DNA from: Pseudoalteromonas tunicata
GTDB lineage: Bacteria; Pseudomonadota; Gammaproteobacteria; Enterobacterales; Alteromonadaceae
DNA length: 64,000 nucleotides
Reading direction: 5' to 3'
NCBI RefSeq assembly: GCF_002310815.1
Contig: NZ_CP011032.1
Location: 536,001 to 600,000 of the forward strand
Both the position numbers and the translations under genes were made by a program. The notes beneath the pieces are model-generated. The model was not told where the DNA came from. It did not search any database and worked only from the letters and a program-made list of their open reading frames with translations. Below are positions 38,845 through 45,951 of this stretch, in pieces; the first letter of the stretch is position 1; each line of letters starts with the position of its first letter.

Positions 38845-39346
38845 ACCAGTTGATGATGTTACAGCGGGCAGCATTGGCACGTTTGAGTTTATTTTTCTCG
38901 CTTTCGGCTATCCGTTTGGTGCTATACGGGCCTAATCGAACTTGATAATAGCCATTTTTACTTTGTCGTACTTCTGATGTGATCCCTTCAAACGCTATAA
39001 TAGCTTTTTGGCTTTGTGCGCGTTCGTCGGTTTTAAATGAACCACAGATCAGTGCATAAGGGCCTTTTTGCTCCTGCTCTTTGACTTCAACTTGTACTTC
39101 GTGTTGCTTGATTTCTTCAATAAACTTAGGTGGTTGTGGCTTTGGCTCAACAGGTTTTGTCACTGTTTTTTTGGCATTAACACCGGGAGTCGGTGCTGGT
39201 TGATGATTACTAATATACCAAAGCCCATAAGCAAGGCCCGAAACTAATAACACTGCCAGTAAAATAAGGCCTATCGGTAGCTTCTTTTTGACAGGAGCTT
39301 GTTTTTTACTGGGACGTTTTTTGTTAATAAAATCTTGTTGTGACAT
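38840..39346 (-). CDS. ftsN: Short FtsN-like SPOR-domain division protein
   Basis: Bitopic inner-membrane protein, 168 residues: a basic cytoplasmic N-terminus, one membrane segment at about 25-47, a Pro/Lys/Glu-rich periplasmic linker and a C-terminal SPOR domain (about 92-166; PYALICGSFKTDERAQ and YYQVRLGPYSTK) that binds denuded septal glycan. The order priA-ftsN-hslV-hslU matches E. coli apart from missing cytR, which supports FtsN identity, but it is only about half the length of E. coli FtsN, mainly by a shorter linker. Confidence 0.85.
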   Translation of the reverse strand: MSQQDFINKKRPSKKQAPVKKKLPIGLILLAVLLVSGLAYGLWYISNHQPAPTPGVNAKKTVTKPVEPKPQPPKFIEEIKQHEVQVEVKEQEQKGPYALICGSFKTDERAQSQKAIIAFEGITSEVRQSKNGYYQVRLGPYSTKRIAESEKNKLKRANAARCNIINWS

Positions 39347-39659
39347 AGGTATTAAATACTTTTATTTTAAGCAAGAAGAAGATAAATCTGGGCGCTATTC
39401 TAATACATTTTAATGCGGATGTATTACTGCTTTGCGTTGAATCTTGTGAAGCATCAGATAATAAAAAATTGGCTTAGATTAACCAAAGGGCATATTGATT
39501 TCTGAAGTATAATTTTTGTGCGTATTCAAAGCCTTTAATACGCACATTGAGCAATGTAGCATAATGTTTTATGTAAACTGACAATAAAAACTTTGCAGCT
39601 TTTGCTTGCCTTGATATTCAATTTGCCGTTGCAAAAGTTAACAAAAATGGTTATGCGCC
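39347..39659. other. Intergenic region between priA and ftsN (313 bp, no gene)
   Basis: No coding frame was seen. It holds an inverted repeat of 9 bp (39518-39526 and 39537-39545, GTGCGTATT/AATACGCAC, 10-base loop). No T tract follows on either strand, so it is not a clear terminator; it could be a regulator site or a leader structure for ftsN. Confidence 0.5.
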
Positions 39660-41837
39660 CTAATTCATATCAATAGGATCAACATCTATATGCCAGCGTA
39701 CTTTTGCCGCGAGTTTACTAGAATTAAGGTACTCAACTAATTGAACTAAATATTGATGTAGTTGGCTTCTATTTTGTGCTTGTAAGTGGAGTTGATAGCG
39801 ATATTGCCCTGCTATTTTTTCAAGCGGTGCAGGAAGAGGGCCAAGCAATTCAATACCTGCAATCGGTGTTTTTGGGATTAAATCATTTAAAAAGGCTTGC
39901 ACTAGCTTAGCATCATGAGCTTGGGCCCGAATTAATGCAAGTTGACTAAAAGGCGGAAACGATGTGAGTTGTCGCTCAGTTAAAGCAAATCGCGCAAAAT
40001 CTTGATATCCATTGTTTATGAGATCTTGCAATAAGGGGTGTTCAGGAAAATGAGTTTGTAATAAAACCACCCCAGCTTCACCACTTCGTCCGGCTCTGCC
40101 CGAAACTTGTGTGATCAATTGTGCTAAATGCTCTGTGGCTCGAAAATCAAAAGAATAAAGTCCTGAATCAACATCGAGTATTACTACTAGGGATACATCA
40201 GGAAAATGATGGCCTTTGGCCAGCATTTGAGTGCCAATTAAAATGCGTGCACCTGGGGTGTTAATTTCTTCGAGCGCTTCTTCTAAGCTGCCTTTACGGC
40301 GAGTGGTATCACGATCGATACGATTGATAGGGATATCGGTAAACTGTTCAGTTAAAAAATCCTCAACTTGTTCGGTGCCTTTTCCTGCCGGGAATATTTG
40401 TGTACTACCGCAGTCTGGACATTGCATCGGCGGACGTTCGTGTTCACCACAGTGATGGCAAATTAAGCTGCGGATCCCTTTATGATAGGTTGCACTGGTG
40501 CTGCAACGTTTACAATTGCTGAGCCAGCCGCATTCATGGCAAATTAAAGTCGGTGAAAAGCCTCGGCGATTTAAAAAAATCATCACTTGCTTTTGTTTTG
40601 CTAGATGCTGCTTGATTACGGCTAAGCTAGCTTGTGCAATACCGGCTTGTTCTTGTTGGCCGCGCATATCAATTAAGCAATATTGATTATTGGTCGCCGT
40701 TTGCGCCCTTTGGTTTAAGGTCAGTAACTGGTATTTACCGTTCAGCGCTTTATGCAGCGTTTCAAGAGCTGGCGTTGCAGTGCCTAAAATTAAAGGGATT
40801 TTGGCTTGATGAGCTCGATATACCGCCAAATCACGGGCGTGGTAGCGCAAGCTATCTTGCTGTTTAAAGGAGCTATCGTGCTCCTCATCAACAATAATCA
40901 TACCTAGCTGGGCAAAAGGAGTAAAAATAGCCGAGCGTGTTCCAATCACAATTGCGCAGCTTCCTTGTTCGCAATAACGCCATGTTTGTAGTCGTTCGCT
41001 ATCAGTAAGGGCCGAGTGCCAAAGCATGATTGGAGTATTTGGAAAGCGACGCCTAAAGCGATTAACTGTTTGAGGCGTTAAGCCAATTTCAGGCACTAAT
41101 ACGAGCGCTTGTTTACCTTTCGCTAATACGTCGGCCAGTGCTTGCAGGTACACTTCAGTTTTACCACTGCCGGTGATGCCTTCAAGTAAATACGTTTGGT
41201 ATCCTTTGTTTTGTTTTATAGCAGCGCAAGCAATGGCTTGCTCAGGATTAAGCTTTAAGGCTTTGTTTATTGTAAGCTCAGCCGTTTGCCAGCAGTTATC
41301 ATGTTCAACAAATTCATGAATTAACTGCTGTTTTAGTAGTGCTTTAATTGTTGCAGAGGCAAAACCGAGCGCTTTTATTTCTGTAAGTGGCGTTTTACCT
41401 GATGCTTGCAGTTGTTTAACTAATGCGAGTTGTTTTGCGCCTCTAAGAGTTGTAATTGCTTGACCATCGCGGGTTAGGTCTAAATATACCACGCTGGTTT
41501 TATCTGGGCTTTTGCCTTGTCGCAGTAACGTAGGCAGTGCTAATTGCAAGGTTTCACCTAGAGGAAAACAGTAATATTGACTGGCGAACTTTAATAGGTT
41601 GAGAATATCGTTTTGAAAAACTGGAGTAGTATCGAGAAGCGTTGTTATAGGTTTTAGCTTTTCAATGGCAAAATCCGAGTGATCTTTAACTCCTAATACA
41701 ATGCCTATTTTTTTTTGATTGGCAAAGTTGACTTCAACTCTCATTCCTGAACAAATAGTCGTGCAGAGTGCTTCAGGCACGAGATAATCAAACGTTCTGT
41801 TTAAAGGCACTTTTATCGCGACTTCGACAATTTTCAT
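39660..41837 (-). CDS. priA: Primosomal replication-restart helicase PriA
   Basis: 3'-to-5' DNA helicase that reloads the replisome at stalled forks. 725 residues. N-terminal 3'-DNA-binding domain (about 1-105), Walker A GITGSGKTEVYLQ, DEEHDSSFKQQDSLRYHARD helicase motif II region, four zinc-binding CxxC pairs between about 430 and 475 (CHECGWLSNCKRC and CHHCGEHERPPMQCPDCG), and GTQMLAKGHHFPDV plus QVSGRAGR as late helicase motifs. Divergent from rpmE, as in E. coli. Confidence 0.97.
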   Translation of the reverse strand: MKIVEVAIKVPLNRTFDYLVPEALCTTICSGMRVEVNFANQKKIGIVLGVKDHSDFAIEKLKPITTLLDTTPVFQNDILNLLKFASQYYCFPLGETLQLALPTLLRQGKSPDKTSVVYLDLTRDGQAITTLRGAKQLALVKQLQASGKTPLTEIKALGFASATIKALLKQQLIHEFVEHDNCWQTAELTINKALKLNPEQAIACAAIKQNKGYQTYLLEGITGSGKTEVYLQALADVLAKGKQALVLVPEIGLTPQTVNRFRRRFPNTPIMLWHSALTDSERLQTWRYCEQGSCAIVIGTRSAIFTPFAQLGMIIVDEEHDSSFKQQDSLRYHARDLAVYRAHQAKIPLILGTATPALETLHKALNGKYQLLTLNQRAQTATNNQYCLIDMRGQQEQAGIAQASLAVIKQHLAKQKQVMIFLNRRGFSPTLICHECGWLSNCKRCSTSATYHKGIRSLICHHCGEHERPPMQCPDCGSTQIFPAGKGTEQVEDFLTEQFTDIPINRIDRDTTRRKGSLEEALEEINTPGARILIGTQMLAKGHHFPDVSLVVILDVDSGLYSFDFRATEHLAQLITQVSGRAGRSGEAGVVLLQTHFPEHPLLQDLINNGYQDFARFALTERQLTSFPPFSQLALIRAQAHDAKLVQAFLNDLIPKTPIAGIELLGPLPAPLEKIAGQYRYQLHLQAQNRSQLHQYLVQLVEYLNSSKLAAKVRWHIDVDPIDMN

Positions 41838-41977
41838 TAAATAATTTTAATCCTGCCAATCAGTTAACATCGATTATAACCATAACTGCTGTTAAAGGGC
41901 GAGTAGCTAAACAGCTTTGCTTATCCACAGCTCTATTTATTTGATGATAGTTTTTAACTTGACTTAAGATATAAATC

Positions 41978-42006
41978 TTGTGAAGTGCGTCGGATTTGTC
42001 TAATAT
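41978..42006 (+). promoter_or_regulatory. Sigma-70-type promoter of rpmE
   Basis: TTGTGA (41978-41983) and TAATAT (42001-42006) with a 17-bp spacer. The predicted start near 42013 gives a leader of about 78 nt. Confidence 0.6.
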
Positions 42007-42034
42007 ACGCGCCCTAACTACATTTGTTTAACAA

Positions 42035-42084
42035 CGTATGGTGCCAGACTTCGGGTTTGGAGAGCGATACGGCCTTAACTGAGG
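42035..42084 (+). ncRNA. Structured leader of rpmE, candidate L31 autoregulatory element
   Basis: An outer stem CGTAT (42035-42039)/ATACG (42067-42071) encloses an inner stem CCAGAC (42044-42049)/GTTTGG (42055-42060). The Shine-Dalgarno GAGG lies at 42081-42084. E. coli rpmE is known to be repressed by L31 through its leader; similarity of the fold is my reading only. Confidence 0.55.
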
Positions 42085-42090
42085 TTTGCT

Positions 42091-42306
42091 ATGAAAAAAG
42101 ATATCCATCCTAAGTACGAAGTAATTTCTGCATCTTGTTCATGTGGTAATAAATTCGAAACTCGTTCTACTTTGTGTAAAGACATTCACTTAGACGTATG
42201 TTCTGAGTGTCACCCGTTCTACACAGGTAAGCAAAAAATTCTTGATACAGGTGGTCGTGTTGATCGCTTCAACAAGCGTTTTGGCGCACTTAGCAGCAAA
42301 AAATAA
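42091..42306 (+). CDS. rpmE: 50S ribosomal protein L31, zinc-binding form
   Basis: Component of the large ribosomal subunit and the intersubunit bridge. 71 residues beginning [10 protein letters not shown]. The four cysteines (SCSCGNKF and CSECHPF) mark the zinc-containing form, which can be exchanged for a zinc-free paralogue under zinc limitation. [12 protein letters not shown] at the C-terminus is typical. Structured leader and promoter upstream, strong terminator downstream, so monocistronic. Confidence 0.98.
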   Translation: MKKDIHPKYEVISASCSCGNKFETRSTLCKDIHLDVCSECHPFYTGKQKILDTGGRVDRFNKRFGALSSKK

Positions 42307-42322
42307 TTTGTTGTAAATGTCC

Positions 42323-42352
42323 AAAAAAAAGCACCTAAGGGTGCTTTTTTTG
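42323..42352 (+). terminator. Rho-independent terminator after rpmE
   Basis: GCACC (42331-42335) pairs with GGTGC (42340-42344), extended by A/T pairs, followed by T7. Confidence 0.85.
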
Positions 42353-42371
42353 TATCTATTAAAGTCAAATA

Positions 42372-42887
42372 TTAACCCAGTTGAAATAAAATCCCCGCTG
42401 ACTCAATAAAAAAGTCGTCATCTATTTGCTGTGCTATTTCAGCCCATTGATAATACGTGGTGCGATTAATTTTAGCCAACAGTCCATGGTGGAGTTGTAT
42501 GTAGGGTAAAGCTTGCGACCTTGTGGGTTTTAATATTAATGGATGTGCTTGGTTGAGCAAAAATGTACGCTCTAAATTATCAACACAGCAAATCACGGTG
42601 CCTTGCTCTGTATCACTCTGATACCAATCAATAATCACAAATGGAGCGTCATCTACTTGAATTTTGATTTTTTCTACTGGAGTTTTCAAAAAGTAATTGT
42701 TTTGTTCTTTAACAAGCACTTTGGCAAATAGCTTAACCAAAGCTAAACGCGAGATAGGGCTACCTAAATAGTGCCAACTACCATCTGCTTTAATAACTAT
42801 ATCAATTTCACCACAATAAGGTGGATCCCATGTATCTAGAGGCGGGATCGCACCTTCAAGTTGTTGGCTAAGCGCCGACAAATCCAT
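42372..42887 (-). CDS. DUF1285 family protein
   Basis: Cytoplasmic protein of 171 residues with no known function. The family pattern is clear: PPLDTWDPPYCGEIDIVIKADG (read in parts), WHYLGSPISRLALVKLFAKVL and TPVEKIKIQVDDAPF. It follows the yceI-like gene with a 2-bp gap on the same strand and is probably cotranscribed with it. No signal peptide or membrane segment. Confidence 0.85.
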   Translation of the reverse strand: MDLSALSQQLEGAIPPLDTWDPPYCGEIDIVIKADGSWHYLGSPISRLALVKLFAKVLVKEQNNYFLKTPVEKIKIQVDDAPFVIIDWYQSDTEQGTVICCVDNLERTFLLNQAHPLILKPTRSQALPYIQLHHGLLAKINRTTYYQWAEIAQQIDDDFFIESAGILFQLG

Positions 42888-42889
42888 CG

Positions 42890-43462
42890 TTAGTGTTTTT
42901 CAAGTGTTAATACAAAAGAGACTGGTACAGCTTGTGCGATAGAAGGCAAACCAGCTAATTCTTGAAGTTTATCAAGGCCAGCACTTAAACCAAAATCAGC
43001 AGCATTAACAATAACAGGCATTAAAGAAGCAACAGTTAATTCACCGGTTACACGGTGTGTGAGTAATACTTCGGTTTTAATTGCTTTACTTACGCCATGC
43101 AAATTAATAGTTGCGTCAATATTAAAGATTGCCGATTGGCCTTTTTTCGTTTTCGCTAATACATCTTTTAAATCGGCGCTGAGTTTTAGGCTCGGAAATT
43201 GTTTTGTTTGAAACAAAAACTCTTGCATACGATCATTACGAATAGGAATTAAGCTTTCAACGCTGGTTAAATCAATATCCATCTCAAATAGACCATCGTC
43301 TTCTATTTCACCAGATACTTTTTTAAATGAATGTACTTCTGCAATGGTATTTTTTTTAACTGATACAAAATTGACACGACTAAGGCTGTTATCTATTTGC
43401 CAATGTGCAAGTAATGGCATGCTAGAAAGACAAAGGGCTGAGCAGAGTAAGGCTTTTAACAT
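42890..43462 (-). CDS. YceI-family periplasmic lipid-binding-like protein
   Basis: 190 residues with a signal peptide (cleavage probably after MPLLA). The YceI lipocalin-like beta barrel is seen from WQIDNSLSRVNFVSVKK through the FPSLKLSADL and INLHGVSKAIKTEVLL strands to PVSFVLTLE. Relatives bind isoprenoid or fatty-acid ligands; substrate and role are unknown here. Forms an operon with the DUF1285 gene. Confidence 0.88.
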   Translation of the reverse strand: MLKALLCSALCLSSMPLLAHWQIDNSLSRVNFVSVKKNTIAEVHSFKKVSGEIEDDGLFEMDIDLTSVESLIPIRNDRMQEFLFQTKQFPSLKLSADLKDVLAKTKKGQSAIFNIDATINLHGVSKAIKTEVLLTHRVTGELTVASLMPVIVNAADFGLSAGLDKLQELAGLPSIAQAVPVSFVLTLEKH

Positions 43463-43576
43463 GATGCTAGTAATCCAAAATTAAAATTTCGGCACAGTCT
43501 ATCATTTATTTGTTGGTTAAAGAATAAATCGGTAAGGAAAATAAGTAACTAAGATTTGAAGCTAGAAGGAAATTAA

Positions 43577-43653
43577 TGGGGCGATTGACGGGGATCGAAC
43601 CCGCGACAACCGGAATCACAATCCGGGGCTCTACCAACTGAGCTACAACCGCC
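43577..43653 (-). tRNA. tRNA-His (anticodon GTG), CCA encoded
   Basis: The minus strand reads a complete cloverleaf of 77 nt: G at -1 as required for tRNA-His, a 7-bp acceptor with one G-T pair, D arm TAGCTCAGTTGGTAGAGC, anticodon loop TTGTGAT with GTG, T loop GGTTCGATCC and an encoded CCA at 43577-43579. It stands alone rather than in the argX-hisR-leuT-proM cluster of E. coli. Confidence 0.96.
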
Positions 43654-43744
43654 ACTAACACCGTTTGGTGTGGCGCGCATAATACATAAAACGATTGAGC
43701 TTGTGAAGACCTATGCTAGTATTTTTTGAAATTTTTTTAAGTTA

Positions 43745-44122
43745 ATGGCTGTTTTGATGGTTAAATATACATTCTGGGGTGTTTTAGGCATGCTTTTTGT
43801 GGCTTTAGGCTTATTTGGTGTCTTTTTACCTTTATTACCAACCACGCCTTTTATGTTATTAGCAGCTTATTGTTTTTCAAAAGGGTCACCAAGGTTACAC
43901 AATTGGTTATTAGCACATCCTATTTTTGGTGAGTTAATTATCAATTGGCAACAATATGGGGTCATAGCCAAAAGAGCAAAGTGGTTTGCTTGTATTGCAA
44001 TGTTATTTTGTATGTTGGGAATACAATTTTTAACTATTCATCTTGGGTTAAAGATAGTGGTGTTTATTATTATGGTTTGTGTAATGGGATTTATACTTAG
44101 TCGGCCAAGTAGTAAAAAATAA
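43745..44122 (+). CDS. YbaN-like DUF454 inner-membrane protein
   Basis: 125 residues with three or four hydrophobic segments. The family signature is visible: GLFGVFLPLLPTTPFMLLAAYCFSKGSPR followed by WLLAHPIFG (read in parts). E. coli YbaN belongs to the same family; function unknown. Monocistronic by spacing (83 bp to the next gene). Confidence 0.82.
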   Translation: MAVLMVKYTFWGVLGMLFVALGLFGVFLPLLPTTPFMLLAAYCFSKGSPRLHNWLLAHPIFGELIINWQQYGVIAKRAKWFACIAMLFCMLGIQFLTIHLGLKIVVFIIMVCVMGFILSRPSSKK

Positions 44123-44205
44123 AATTAATTAATATTTAATAACTGTATAAATAAAGTTCAGATATAATTAACAGCTAAATTTTCGATACAAACAGGAATA
44201 TCAAA

Positions 44206-45024
44206 ATGGATAAAGCGTTAGAATGGTTGAAAAATAACTCTGATTTGTTGATTCACTATGGGATCCAAACAATATTAGCGATCGTTATTTTTATTGTTGG
44301 TAATAAAATCGCTAAGTTTGTCGGTAAATTGACAGCCAAAGGATTAGAAAAACGTAAAGTTGACAAAGCCGTTGCTAGTTTCTTATCGAGTATTGTCCAT
44401 GCGTTAGTTTTTGCTGCTGTTATTTTAATGGCATTGTCACAACTTGGTATTCAAACAACCTCATTCGTTGCCATTTTAGGTGCTGCTGGTTTAGCTATCG
44501 GTTTGGCATTACAAGGTTCACTTTCAAATTTCGCATCTGGCGTGCTTATTATTATTTTACGCCCATTTAAAGCGGGTGATTATGTTGAGGCTGGTGGCAA
44601 AGCTGGTAGCGTGCAAAAAATTGAAATATTTTCAACAGAATTACGTACACCTGATAACAAAGTTATCATCATGCCAAATTCGGCCATTATGGGTGGTCCA
44701 ATCACCAATTTTTCTCGTGAAGCAACACGTCGCATCGATTTAGTAATTGGCGTAAGTTATAGCGCTGATTTAAAGCAAACCAAAGAAGTGCTTGAAAGTG
44801 TATTAAATGCCGAAAGCCGTATTTTAAAAGACCCTGCTTACACAGTTGCGGTGTTAGAACTTGCCAGTTCAAGTGTTAATTTTGTAGTACGCCCTTGGGT
44901 AAACAGTGGTGATTACTGGCCAACGTATTTTGCATTAATGGAAAACATTAAGATTGCATTGGATGATGCAAATATAGCGATCCCATTCCCACAAATGGAT
45001 GTGCATTTACACAAAGACGCATAA
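44206..45024 (+). CDS. Small-conductance mechanosensitive channel (MscS family)
   Basis: Inner-membrane channel that opens under osmotic downshock. 272 residues, close to E. coli MscS. Three membrane helices at about 13-32, 62-80 and 86-115; the pore helix GAAGLAIGLALQGSLSNFASG has the Ala/Gly packing pattern of MscS TM3, followed by the beta domain signature RPFKAGDYVE and IMPNSAIMGGPITN. Shine-Dalgarno CAGGAA. A DUF481 gene follows after 33 bp and may share the transcript. Confidence 0.94.
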   Translation: MDKALEWLKNNSDLLIHYGIQTILAIVIFIVGNKIAKFVGKLTAKGLEKRKVDKAVASFLSSIVHALVFAAVILMALSQLGIQTTSFVAILGAAGLAIGLALQGSLSNFASGVLIIILRPFKAGDYVEAGGKAGSVQKIEIFSTELRTPDNKVIIMPNSAIMGGPITNFSREATRRIDLVIGVSYSADLKQTKEVLESVLNAESRILKDPAYTVAVLELASSSVNFVVRPWVNSGDYWPTYFALMENIKIALDDANIAIPFPQMDVHLHKDA

Positions 45025-45057
45025 TTTAAATATTGTATATGAAGTAAAGGTTTTTGA

Positions 45058-45837
45058 ATGAAAAAAATATTATTAGCAACCATTGTTTTAGCTGCCTTAC
45101 ATGGGCAAGCAAATGCCACTGAAGAGAATAAAAACTGGCAAGTATCGAGTGAGTTAGGTTTAATTCTGACCAGTGGTAATACTAAAACAAATACATTCAA
45201 AGGTGCGATAACAGCCCAACATACATTAGAAAGTTGGGTTAACGAATATAAGCTTGATGGTTTGTATAAAGAAGATGAAGTAAGCCTTGAAGATGGTTCA
45301 AAATCGACGCAGCGTACTAATGAAAAGTACTCCGCGTCGGCTAAAGGTAGTTACAACATTACCGAAAAACATTCACATCTATTCCTATATGGCTCGCATG
45401 TATCTGATTATTTTGGTGCTTATCGCAATGAAACGGTAGCATCACTTGGTTATGGTTCGCGCTTTTATGAGAATTCAGCCATGACGCTCGATGCTGAAGT
45501 GGGTCCTGGTTATAAGTATTTCCGATATTCAGATACTAGCAGCGAAAAAGATTCAAATGGAAACTCACTTGCTGGTGATACCGATGGTGAAGTAATTGCA
45601 CTTGGTATGGTTAACTTTAAATGGCAAATTAGTGAAGGCGCCCGTTTTACTCAGTTAGTACAAGTTGAGTACGGTGGCACTAATACTAAAACCAAATCAG
45701 AAACTGCGTTATTAACTAAAATTAATGGCTCAATGCAAATGAAAGTTGGTTTTAATGTGACTCACAATAGTGATGTTGCTGACGATAAAGAAAATACTGA
45801 TACAGAAACAGTATTAACTTTGGTTTACAACTTTTAA
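45058..45837 (+). CDS. DUF481 outer-membrane beta-barrel protein
   Basis: 259 residues with a signal peptide (1-20, ending GQANA). The mature part is a run of alternating amphipathic strands typical of the YdiY-like DUF481 barrel: SSELGLILTSGNTKTNTF, VASLGYGSRFYENSAM, VGPGYKYFRYSD and a final LTLVYNF with C-terminal Phe, the outer-membrane insertion signal. Function unknown in general. It lies behind the mscS gene and ends at a strong terminator. Confidence 0.86.
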   Translation: MKKILLATIVLAALHGQANATEENKNWQVSSELGLILTSGNTKTNTFKGAITAQHTLESWVNEYKLDGLYKEDEVSLEDGSKSTQRTNEKYSASAKGSYNITEKHSHLFLYGSHVSDYFGAYRNETVASLGYGSRFYENSAMTLDAEVGPGYKYFRYSDTSSEKDSNGNSLAGDTDGEVIALGMVNFKWQISEGARFTQLVQVEYGGTNTKTKSETALLTKINGSMQMKVGFNVTHNSDVADDKENTDTETVLTLVYNF

Positions 45838-45860
45838 GCATTGAAATTGTTATTATTTGT

Positions 45861-45889
45861 AAAGGGAGCATCAGCTCCCTTTTTTTTTA
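45861..45889 (+). terminator. Rho-independent terminator after the DUF481 gene
   Basis: AAAGGGAGC (45861-45869) pairs with GCTCCCTTT (45874-45882) around ATCA, followed by a further T7. Confidence 0.9.
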
Positions 45890-45951
45890 TAGGCAAAGTC
45901 AGGTAGAATGTCGCTCTTTGTTTTCATTTTAACTTTTTAGAAGGGATTTGC

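Noticed and set aside
39518..39545. Terminator of priA or ftsN
   Set aside because: The hairpin is good but no T tract follows on either strand.
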